The notes under the pieces are model-generated. The model was not told where the DNA came from. It did no database searches and saw only the letters and a list, made by a program, of their open reading frames with translations. The translations under genes and the position numbers were made by a program. This document shows positions 29,897 to 38,927 of a stretch of DNA of 64,000 nucleotides, piece after piece. This DNA is from Martensiomyces pterosporus (Eukaryota > Kickxellomycota > Kickxellomycetes > Kickxellales > Kickxellaceae), in the NCBI GenBank assembly GCA_025201845.1, contig MU603976.1, positions 1-64,000 of the forward strand. Reading direction: 5' to 3'. Numbering within the stretch: position 1 is the first letter of the stretch; each line of letters begins with the position of its first letter.

Positions 29897-31032
29897 GGTT
29901 GTATCTGCTAACGTAGCTGCCGCTGCCCTCTCGGAGTTATAGCGCCCGAACGTTGTTCTAGAAGCACTGATGGTATGCGTGGCTGTTGCCGATGTGCCAA
30001 ACTCGATGTTGCCGCGTTGCTTGACGTCCCTACCGGCTGCTCTTGAAGAGGAGATAAAAACGCTGCTCAGTTTAGCTTGACAGACATCATACTTCAAGCA
30101 GACGTGGCTGAGCAGGCACACTATGAGTGCCAACAGCGCAGCAATGGAAAAATTGGCTCGAAACGACGACATAAACGTGATGGGCGCAGGAATAGCGGTG
30201 ATAACTTTGGCAGAGGCCATCTTTGCACGCTCTGCAGCAACAAAAGAAAGGCAAGCAGAATGAATGGCAGCAATAGCAATAGAGCGAGTCCCAGCTTGTT
30301 AGTGAGGCAAAGGAGGGAGCGTTATAGCAAGGGCTTATGGACTGAAGGAGAAGAAAAGGCGCAAGCGCGTTTTGAGGTGGGCGAATGCGGGGATATGCAG
30401 CAGTGCTGCTGCGCTGACNNNNNNNNNNCATTGGCGTCCGCATAGACACGGGACCGCGTCACAATCTGGCCTGCCTCGTTCGTCCTCGGATCACCTTGCT
30501 TCCCTTGCATGGTTGTATCTGCTAACGTAGCTGCCGCTGCCCTCTCGGAGTTATAGCGCCCGAACGTTGTTCTAGAAGCACTGATGGTATGCGTGGCTGT
30601 TGCCAATGTGCCAAACTCGATGTTGCCGCGTTGCTTGACGTCCCTACCGGCTACTCTTGAAGAGGAGATAAAAACGCTGCTCAGTTTAGCTTGACAGACA
30701 TCATACTTCAAGCAGACGTGGCTGAGCAGGCACACTATGAGTGCCAACAGCGCAGCAATGGAAAAATTGGCTCGAAACGACGACATAAACGTGATGGGCG
30801 CAGGAATAGCGGTGATAACTTTGGCAGAGGCCATCTTTGCACGCTCTGCAGCAACAAAAGAAAGGCAAGCAGAATGAATGGCAGCAATAGCAATAGAGCG
30901 AGTCCCAGCTTGTTAGTGAGGCAAAGGAGGGAGCGTTATAGCAAGGGCTTATGGACTGAAGGAGAAGAAAAGGCGCAAGCGCGTTTTGAGGTGGGCGAAT
31001 GCGGGGATATGCAGCAGTGCTGCTGCGCTGAC
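29815..31032. repeat. 604-bp duplication on both sides of a 10-N gap, covering the CKA1 5' end
   Basis: Bases 29815-30418 and 30429-31032 are the same at a spacing of 614, with two base differences that I can see (at about 29991/30605 and 30039/30653). The left copy ends at the first N and the right copy starts after the last N. The copied segment includes the first 27 or so codons of CKA1 and its upstream region, so the right-hand copy (ATG at 30510) is a stub without a kinase domain. An unmerged allelic contig end is the simplest cause. Confidence 0.9.
30419..30428. other. Assembly gap (10 N)
   Basis: A ten-base N run at the join of the two copies of the CKA1 5' region. Confidence 0.99.
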
Positions 31033-32059
31033 TCCGCACGCAACAGACAGAGACTGCATAACCACCCCTCTTCTCGGTACGAGGCCCGAGAATGAATAGG
31101 AGAAGGCCACTCACGACGCATTACTACATCAAGCCCCCCCCCGCCAGCACCCAGCTCCAAAGCCCAAGCACATGCAACCGCCAACATGGGCCACACAAGA
31201 GAGATGAAAGCGACGGATGGGGCTTCAGGAAGCTTAGCGAGTGGTCCTATTGCCTAACTTGCCTGCACATCGCACTAGGCAGCCATTAGTCACAAGCGCC
31301 ATCACACCTCAGGAAATACACATGCCTTCCTGCCGCAGGCTTTTGGGTAAGCAGGCGGGATTAGCCTCAGAAAGAGCGGTGCTGGCGAAAACTGCCCACC
31401 CCCACTAAACGGCGCTGCACATACCCTGCAGAGTAGTAATCAGCGGCTACGTCTAGCAGGGCTTGACGTAGATTTTGGACCACCAAGTAATTGCCAGTCA
31501 AGGTGCCTCCTTCCCTCGTGCCGCTTGCTTACTACTAAATGACTTGCGAGTGAATGTGGTGAATTTACGGGCGCTTACCAAAAGCAGATATACAGTTTAA
31601 ACGGTGCAATACGCAGCCCCCTTCAGACGCTTGGCAGTAAAGGAGTAGAAAGGCAAATCTAGTCAAGGCAAGAGAAAAAGAGCGAGGATTGCAAAGAGAG
31701 GAAATGTTGGGCGTAGGCGCTTTTCACCCATTTTCGCTGTCCACCCCATTTTGCCTGTAAAGACGCCAGCGGCTACGCGGCTCGAACCACACGCCATGCG
31801 AGCCTCACGTGAAGCATGTGGTGCCATTGTCGCATCTCACGCAAGGTTTAATGTAAACAACGCCAGTCCCCTCTTACCCCACAGCGAAGCCAGCGCTGCC
31901 AAAGGAACAGTAATGCCGTTGTGTATATGTCACGCACAAGGCATGGCAGCGCAAAGGCTGCCTTCCTCATGCTTGAATCTTGATTTGAAATAGCTAGCGC
32001 ATTCTGACACCAACGCGCATTTTCTCCTCCGAAACCCAGAACCAAAAACGGCGCATTAC
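31033..32059. other. Intergenic, 1.03 kb
   Basis: No protein frame or RNA gene is supported. One TCGAACC-like stretch near 31780 was checked as a tRNA T-arm and rejected. Confidence 0.55.
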
Positions 32060-33970
32060 ATGTCCGGCGCAAACACGATTCTCGACTGGGCGACGCAGTT
32101 TTACTGCTCAAGAGACGACCACGAGATAGTTGGAGGTAAGACACCACACATCGCATCTAGCGTGGGGCTGAAGAGGGAGACGCCCATGACGCACCCCTTC
32201 TTTCTATTCGTGCGTATATTTGGTGCAGCAGCACGAATGTGGCAGAAGCACCGCCTCAGCCTGGTCCAAGGCAGCAGAGGCATACCGATGAACACCACAT
32301 ACGCATGAATCACTAACAGCAGGCAGTTGCTTGCGCGCTTATCGGCGCTGTGTCGTGGACATGCAGAATGAATAGACCTCCTGGAACTGCGTCGATGCAG
32401 TGCGGCAGATGCCGGCGCCGACCAAAACAGAACGCCTCCACCAAGGGGCCGTCGCCACGCCAAGAGAGACGAAGTTTCCCAGCTTGACGATGGCAAGCAG
32501 CCGCTACACATCCTGTTCTACAAGATCCGCCGGTCCCTCCGCAGCCTTGGTCCGTCTTACTTGGGGCTTGACGAGACCGAAAAGACTCTGGATGATCAGC
32601 AGTCGCTATCGCTAAATCTTCACATATTTGCAAAGCCGGCTCTCGACGCAGAAGCAGGTGCAGGTACGCAGCAAGCAGACAGTAGTGCAAAGAGCGATGG
32701 CGTACTCGAGCCCTTCTCCTCAGCATTCGACAGCTGTCCAAGCAGCGGCTATCCACAGACACTGCAAACGAGCCCACCCATTGGAGAGCCAGCGGAAACC
32801 GAGCCCTTGGACATTCCAGCCCTTATCTATTCGCTGATAACGATCGAGAATGCGCGCAGGCACTTTGCATCGGAGGTGCTAAGCAGAAAGCACTCGGAGG
32901 GGTCCAAGATCTACCACTCTGAGCGCTGGCAGCACGGCTTTGCGAAGCGCAACCTGGCAGCAGAGACCAATTTTGAAAACGTCCTTGTGGCCCTCAAGGA
33001 GCTGGTTGTTCTGCGTGCCATTGCGGACCCCGATACTACGCAGATCGGGGAACTTAACCTGGGCCTTGGCAGAACCAGCTCGCGGGAACGCAGAAGGTCT
33101 CGTGGCGCAGCACCTCTTTCTGCCGGACCTTCTGGTGCGCAAGGCATGGCCAGTTCAGCGCATTTGCGTCATTTGGGCCACGGCTTTGATGCTGCCCAGT
33201 GCTTGGCGATCTTGAACCTGATGTTCCCTCTGGACCCCCTGCATGCGGACAGGCGGCAGTCGATGGGCACAAACATGTGGCAGCAGAGGTATGCGTTCCC
33301 CTTGCAGCACGTCCCAAACCCACGCGCACAGCTGCACCAGCTCCTGTGCGAGGTTGAGGCATGGGTCAACTGCGATGAGCGTGTTGCCACAGCGATGAGA
33401 TCATCGGCAATCCTTAAGAACAGCAGTGCTATTGATGCCCTGCCGCATACAGCAGATCCCGTGAACTTGGCAGCGGCCGATAGACCAGCTCTGTGGAGGA
33501 CTGAAGTGGACAAGAATGACAGCGAGCCACACCTGCCTACAAACTGCCCGGCGTGGTTGGCGTCTGCACGCGGGTTCGCCTGGGGCCGGATCAAGCAGAG
33601 CTGTGTGTCGTATTTGCAGGCCACCTCGCAAAAGATTGCTGAACAGCATCGGATGGTGTATCCATGGGCACCTGCTTGTGCTCTTCCAGCAAATGCCGCT
33701 GCAGATGCACCCGACCCGCTGGAGCCGGCGGGTCACGACACACACAGCGCATGCTCGCAGGAGCCTACAACCCCAAGAGCTGCCGGCCTTGACATTGGCC
33801 GCAATGACAGCCTTTCGTCAGGTGTTTGGCGGGAAAACAGGCTGATTCTGAAAGGCTTGGATGAACAGCTTGCGCCAAACACAACGGTAATCGAGCGCAT
33901 AGTGCACCACTCGCGAGCCATCAGCCGCAGATTCTCGCCTTATTCGGCATACGAAACACTCTCTAAATAG
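32060..33970 (+). CDS. Unrecognised protein (about 545 aa), probable one intron
   Basis: Exon 1 is 32060-32135, starting MSGANTILDWATQFYC and ending at a good donor (GTAAGA, phase 1). The best acceptor in frame is 32407-32408, so exon 2 is 32409-33970; an alternative AG at 32467-32468 is also in phase. The readable core contains PLHILFYKIRRSLRSLG, then PLDIPALIYSLITIENARR, SERWQHGFAKRNLAAE and NVLVALKELVVLRAI, which look like helical, conserved segments. The tail has IVHHSRAISRRFSPYSAYE. There is no signal peptide, membrane helix or known motif that I recognise. The gene is convergent with the GCK kinase, with 198 bp between. Confidence 0.65.
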
Positions 33971-34168
33971 CTGCAGAGCGTGGTATTATCGCTTGACTAA
34001 TAACAGCTACACACTACATCGCCCCCCCCCCATTTCTTGCTGCAAACGAAGGGCAGACTGGTGCTACATGAGGCAGGGAAGGATGGGCACTGCTTGTACC
34101 TAAAGAGCGCCGGTGGCCGGCAATTGATGTGCTGGCTGAACACGCTCACAACTGAACAGGGGCTGCTG

Positions 34169-37100
34169 CTATGTCTTGCTTGGCTCGAGTGCTGCTATGT
34201 CGCTACTCAGCGCATCCAACAGGCTCACCAGGTTGCTGGCCACGTTTGCAAACTCGCCCCTCCAGTGCATAGACCCGTCACGGTCGCCAGCCACGCCAAC
34301 TGTGGGCTGGTAAAGCCGCAGTGATGCTGGTGATCGACAGTCAACTACCAAACCTCTGTTTTGCGCAAGACTGCTGGCTGGCATGGCTGCTTCGGTACGA
34401 GGCGAGCCTTCGGTGAGGGCCTGCTTTTGCTGCGACGGTCCACTGACTGCCCCCAGATCGGGTGGGTGTTGAGAAACGGCTCGGGTGTGGCCGCGGACAG
34501 CCAGAGGGAGTGGTGTCGCGCGGTAAGGAGGCGAGGAGTCCGGCGCGCCTTCGCTCACGGCAGCCAAGGAAGGCGATGCTACATTTGCTGGACCTGGCTT
34601 GGAAGGGGCTGGGATAGGCACTAGCTGTGGCGAGCGGCTCGCTGGTCCGCCTTTGAGCCTGCCTTGCGTTGCACCTTTTTGCTCGCTGGTCTCAGGACCA
34701 TTGCCCTCCTCCCTCTCGTTAAGGGCCTCAATGGAGCTGGCTGCGTGGTCGGAAATATACGGCGAGGCATTCGCCGACAGGCTCTTTTTACGCATGGTGG
34801 CAAGCTGCATGACAGAGGCAGAGGCATGGGTGAGCGAGCTTAGCTGGCGAGACGACAAGGGTTTCACGCGCACAGGACGCTGCGCACTCTTAGCACTCAG
34901 CTCAACTGCCTTGCTATGCTCGTGCGCGCTATACGACATTGACCGCCGAGGAGCTCTGGCGACACGGCCAGCCAGTCCAATGCCGCTTCCAGACACGCTG
35001 TTGTTGGGCACTTTGCCGTTTCGGCCGTTGCCATAGCGGGTGCTGTGTGCACCAGAGCTCTCGTCCTCATCCTCATCCTCATCCTCATCCTCCTCACGCA
35101 AAGCCCAGTTGCCAGACATGGCTGCTGCTGTATTGGACGGGTGGCGGGCAAACTTCATCTGTGCTTGCTCGCGGCGCTGCTCCAAAGGTGATATAGGAAC
35201 GAACATGTGCGAATTGAGCTGCGCCTTTGTCCCGTCCAAGTGTGTCTTCGAGTAGTCGCGCAGCTGCATCGACCTGATTGATGGTAGTGACGCTGCTGTG
35301 TTTAGAATATGCATCGCAGAGAGCTCTTGTGCCTGTGGTCTGGCAGAAGAGCTGGGTTTTGGCATGCTGACTCCGCCCATGGACGAGTAGCCATTTGGAA
35401 CTGGCCGCTTGTCAGCCGTGTTCTCGACGCCCATGACAGTTGGGGCTGTGGAAGGAACGTGCGGCATGGATCCCCGCGACTGGAGCCTAGCAGGAAACTG
35501 CATCGAGTGCGCAGTCTCTGCCCGCTGGATGCTTGCTGGTGTGTGCGGAATCGTACTTTCTTGAGACTCGCTAAGGCTCGGCATGCTGTCCCCAAGCAGG
35601 CTGGTCTTTGACCTGTCGTTGTTTAGCCGGAGAAAGCGCAGCGTGGCCATGGCGTCGCGCAGCTTTGAAGGGTAGTTGAGGTTGGCCTGGGAAGAGGATG
35701 GGCTGGCTGGCTGGTGCATGTGTCGGGAGCGCGAGGACGACGGCGGCTGGTGGTCAGCATCGTACATGTGCAGATGCTGCTGAGAGACTGAGCGGCCAAG
35801 CGAGCTGCCTATAGGCACGCCTCCACCGGCGGAGATCGCTGGGAGCGCCGAATGCGGCACCTGTCCATAAGCTCCTTCGCCTGCAGGCTCCGACAAAGCT
35901 GGCCAGCGGCCATCTCCGGTTGCTGATTTTGGATAGCTGCCTGCTGGAGACCCCAAACCATTGGCGCCCGTGTCGACCCAGAGCTTTTTGGAGCCGCCAC
36001 GGCCGTTGCTGTATCCAACGCTGCCCTCCATGCGCTGCTGAACGGCTGATTCGTTCAAGTACTCGCCAACATAAGGGCTGGGTGCGGCAGACTCGCTCGC
36101 ATTCTCTTTGATCCCCGAAGGGATTCCGCGCAAGTGCTTTTTGATCGCAGCTGGAAATGCATCGATGGTTACGCGGCGGGAGTTCCTGATGTCAGCACGT
36201 ATGCGCTGAGGAGAGAACATTCTATGGCTGCCTGCCAGTGGCGGCTGTTGGTCACCGCGGTGTAAGCTGTGTGTCGACTCGTTTCCAAAGTTTGGCGCGC
36301 TGGCATTGAGACTGGTTGGGGTTTGCGGGACGCTGGCATCGGTATCAATATTCCTGGATGGCTCGCGGGCCACTGCCAGCAAGGGCATGCGGCCCGAATC
36401 GCCACGGCCCTGGTGCTGCTGCTGGGCATGCTGATGGTGGCTGTCGCGAAAGTGGTGGCCAGTGCTTTCTGTATTGGCCCTTTTCGTTGGCTTGGCTTCC
36501 ATCGACGAGGATACAAGTCGCTGGCCAGATTTCCCACTACTGCTGCCTCCGCTGCCGCCTAGCCACCTCCATCGAACGCTATCGGGGACCAGCCGGAACT
36601 TGCCATGATGCGATTTGGTGCTCTTTTCCAGCCCGCTGAGCATCCCGCGCTTGAACCCGCGGTAGCTGCGCTTCTTTTTGTCGTGGTCGTCCATGCCAAT
36701 GTACTCTTGGTCGTACTCGGCCTCGACTGCTGTGATGCGCAACGTCGGCATGTCTGGATTGGAAGCGCGCGTGGCGTCCAGGTCAAGGCTGCGTCGGGTT
36801 TCGTTACGCATGCCCCTTGCCGGGCCCAAGGACCCGCCAGCAGGTCTACTGCTGCGCATCTGCAGCCCGCCTGCGGTGTCGGAATGCGTGGACTCGGGGC
36901 GAAACAGCTCGCGAACAAACAGAGGCTCCACGCTGGCCGGCATAAGGTCGTCTCCGTTATCGCTGCCACCGCCAGCAGAGTCGATAGGCCCACTGCCAAC
37001 GCGCTTCGCTGAGGATCCGGCGCGGCTGTGCTTGCTGCGCGCTGCTGAGCGTGGCAGCTTCGTGTATTCCTTGGCAGAGTTGCCGCTTGTGCCGCTGAGC

Positions 37101-38287
37101 AGCTCAGTGCCGCCGCATTGGCCCAATCCTAGGGCTGCTCCTTCGGCAGGCACCGAGGCGCTGCTGCTACTGTCGCTACGACGTTTCTGAGTGTGATTGT
37201 CTACCGATGGCGGCTGCGATGGGCGCTCCCCACTTTGCGGCCGCGCTGCTGGGTCTTCTGCAGACTCGTTCTTTGAGAACAGGGATGAGTGCGAGTCATA
37301 GCCAGCCTCCTCCCCATCGCTGACCATAGAAAAGCGGTCAAAGTTCCATGATTCGGAAATGCTTGCCTCAGAGGTGCTCTGCATTCCGTCGTTGCCATCC
37401 AGGGCTATGCTTTCCTCTGGAGGAGCGGTTCTGGCCCAGGTCTTGTATCGCGAAATCAGGTCAGAGACCTTGGCTGCATGCTTCCCGTGACCAGCACGCA
37501 CAAACTTGCTGTGCTTTAGCAGGTCATGCGCTGAGGGCCGTTTGGTGAAGTCGACCTCAAGGCACTTGCTGACGAACTCGCGCATCTCTTTGCTCGCTTG
37601 CTCGGGAGCGAGCGTCTTCGGGCCCTTCCGCGGGATGAGAAACAGTGCGCGCTTGGGGTCTTCCTCGGCATAAGGCGGGACACCTGTGGCGATTTCGTAT
37701 GCCGTGATCCCCAGGGACCAGATGTCGGCCTTGAAGTCATACACGCGTCCCTTCTGAATAACCTCGGGAGCCATCCAGTACGGCGTGCCGACAAACGAGT
37801 AGGACTTGGCGGATGCCTGCATCACTTGCCTGGCCACTCCAAAGTCACACAGCTGCACAACGCCTTCCTCAGTGACAAGAATATTGGCGGCCTTGATGTC
37901 GCGGTGCATGATCCCCGACGTGTGCAAGTAGTCCAGCGCCAAGAGCACGCCGTACATGATGGTCGACGTGTATTTCTCGGCAATCGGCCCCGCCTGCATG
38001 AGCTTGTGGATGCTGCCACCCGAGGCGTACTCCATGACGATCCACATGCGCGAGGACTCGATAAATGACCCGTAGTATTGAGCGATGTGGGGCGAGTGCA
38101 GCTGGGAGAGGAGGTTGATTTCTCGCTGCATATCGCTCAGGTCCTCCTCCTCGTTGTCGAGGTTGAGTATTTTGATGGCCACTACGCGGCCTGTCTTTGT
38201 GTCTCGCCCGCGATATACCACGCCATATGCGCCGCGTCCTACGAGCTCCTCCTTCTGGTAGTGCCTTGCTGACAGGGGCAGACTCAT
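34169..38287 (-). CDS. Ste20/GCK-family protein kinase, Nak1/Kic1-like (1372 aa)
   Basis: The kinase domain is at about residues 10-262, with GRGAYGVVYRG (Gly loop), VVAIKILNL (Lys), HRDIKAAN, DFGVA and GTPYWMAPEV. SLGITAYEIATGVPPY is the GCK-III style Ste20 pattern. It is followed by SDLISRYKTWA, as in fungal Nak1/Kic1. The remaining 1100 residues are low-complexity, Ser-rich and probably disordered, with an acidic (Glu-Asp)n run encoded by a CTCATC repeat at about 35062-35097. Nak1/Kic1 acts in the MOR/RAM network that controls polarity and cell separation. No C-terminal CRIB or PH domain is seen. The frame is intronless over 4.1 kb, which is unusually long here. Confidence 0.85.
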   Translation of the reverse strand: MSLPLSARHYQKEELVGRGAYGVVYRGRDTKTGRVVAIKILNLDNEEEDLSDMQREINLLSQLHSPHIAQYYGSFIESSRMWIVMEYASGGSIHKLMQAGPIAEKYTSTIMYGVLLALDYLHTSGIMHRDIKAANILVTEEGVVQLCDFGVARQVMQASAKSYSFVGTPYWMAPEVIQKGRVYDFKADIWSLGITAYEIATGVPPYAEEDPKRALFLIPRKGPKTLAPEQASKEMREFVSKCLEVDFTKRPSAHDLLKHSKFVRAGHGKHAAKVSDLISRYKTWARTAPPEESIALDGNDGMQSTSEASISESWNFDRFSMVSDGEEAGYDSHSSLFSKNESAEDPAARPQSGERPSQPPSVDNHTQKRRSDSSSSASVPAEGAALGLGQCGGTELLSGTSGNSAKEYTKLPRSAARSKHSRAGSSAKRVGSGPIDSAGGGSDNGDDLMPASVEPLFVRELFRPESTHSDTAGGLQMRSSRPAGGSLGPARGMRNETRRSLDLDATRASNPDMPTLRITAVEAEYDQEYIGMDDHDKKKRSYRGFKRGMLSGLEKSTKSHHGKFRLVPDSVRWRWLGGSGGSSSGKSGQRLVSSSMEAKPTKRANTESTGHHFRDSHHQHAQQQHQGRGDSGRMPLLAVAREPSRNIDTDASVPQTPTSLNASAPNFGNESTHSLHRGDQQPPLAGSHRMFSPQRIRADIRNSRRVTIDAFPAAIKKHLRGIPSGIKENASESAAPSPYVGEYLNESAVQQRMEGSVGYSNGRGGSKKLWVDTGANGLGSPAGSYPKSATGDGRWPALSEPAGEGAYGQVPHSALPAISAGGGVPIGSSLGRSVSQQHLHMYDADHQPPSSSRSRHMHQPASPSSSQANLNYPSKLRDAMATLRFLRLNNDRSKTSLLGDSMPSLSESQESTIPHTPASIQRAETAHSMQFPARLQSRGSMPHVPSTAPTVMGVENTADKRPVPNGYSSMGGVSMPKPSSSARPQAQELSAMHILNTAASLPSIRSMQLRDYSKTHLDGTKAQLNSHMFVPISPLEQRREQAQMKFARHPSNTAAAMSGNWALREEDEDEDEDEDESSGAHSTRYGNGRNGKVPNNSVSGSGIGLAGRVARAPRRSMSYSAHEHSKAVELSAKSAQRPVRVKPLSSRQLSSLTHASASVMQLATMRKKSLSANASPYISDHAASSIEALNEREEGNGPETSEQKGATQGRLKGGPASRSPQLVPIPAPSKPGPANVASPSLAAVSEGAPDSSPPYRATPLPLAVRGHTRAVSQHPPDLGAVSGPSQQKQALTEGSPRTEAAMPASSLAQNRGLVVDCRSPASLRLYQPTVGVAGDRDGSMHWRGEFANVASNLVSLLDALSSDIAALEPSKT

Positions 38288-38927
38288 TACACTGGCATTA
38301 CAAACCGGAGCACAAGCCGAGGTTCAAAGGTTGCAAGGCGAGCGAGTGCGCGGGTTGGTGGCTGCGGTATATGTTTGCTGAGTGCCAATGAGCAGGTACA
38401 CGGAAATTGGATAAAAAGGCCAGTGTCTGCAGCGTCGTGAAATGAATGCTGGCTGCTGTTGTTCTGCAGCGTATGCGCAAAGCGAGAGCGGTGGGTGGAG
38501 AGGGGCGTTTGGCGAGTGGAAGGGGAAGAGAAGTGGCAAGCACGGAGAGTCGGGGCGGATAAAGTAGAGAGGCCAAGGCAGGATGATGGAGCAGAAGTGG
38601 TTTCAGCAGAACCATCAGCTGGCGCTGGCTGGCTTTGTTGCCACAAGCGGCTTCTGGTTGGAGAGCGACGCTTTGCAGCTGTCTCCTCCTTTGGCGCACT
38701 GCTCGCCCTATCCCTAGAAAGTGCCCAAAGAGACGCGCTGTCCTTGCGTCAAAGCCAGCAGCAGCTGGCAGCAGGCAGCAGCACCCCCTTCCCCCTTCCC
38801 TTCCCTTCCCTTCCCTCCCCTCCCCTTCCCTCCCCTCCCTGCTCTTGCGCGCGCTGCCGCTGTTTTTCTAATCTCCCGCTTCCTTTCTAATCTCCCGCTT
38901 CCTTTCTATCCCACCCGTGGCTATGCT
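38288..38927. promoter_or_regulatory. Divergent promoter between the GCK kinase and CTNNBL1
   Basis: A CT-rich tract covers about 38786-38843 and a perfect 19-bp tandem duplication lies at 38867-38904. Both are on the plus (CTNNBL1) strand just before its ATG. No other gene is seen. Confidence 0.6.
38867..38904 (+). repeat. Perfect 19-bp tandem duplication 23 bp before the CTNNBL1 start codon
   Basis: The unit TCTAATCTCCCGCTTCCTT occurs at 38867-38885 and again at 38886-38904 without mismatch. It is pyrimidine-rich and probably falls in the 5'-UTR or at the transcription start. Confidence 0.95.

Noticed and set aside
30429..30834. Second CK2 alpha gene
   Set aside because: It is a copy of the CKA1 5' region to the right of an N gap with no kinase domain; best explained by an unmerged contig end.
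31750..31830. Possible tRNA on the minus strand (GGTTCGAGCC)
   Set aside because: No T-stem pairing and no A-box or acceptor stem around it.
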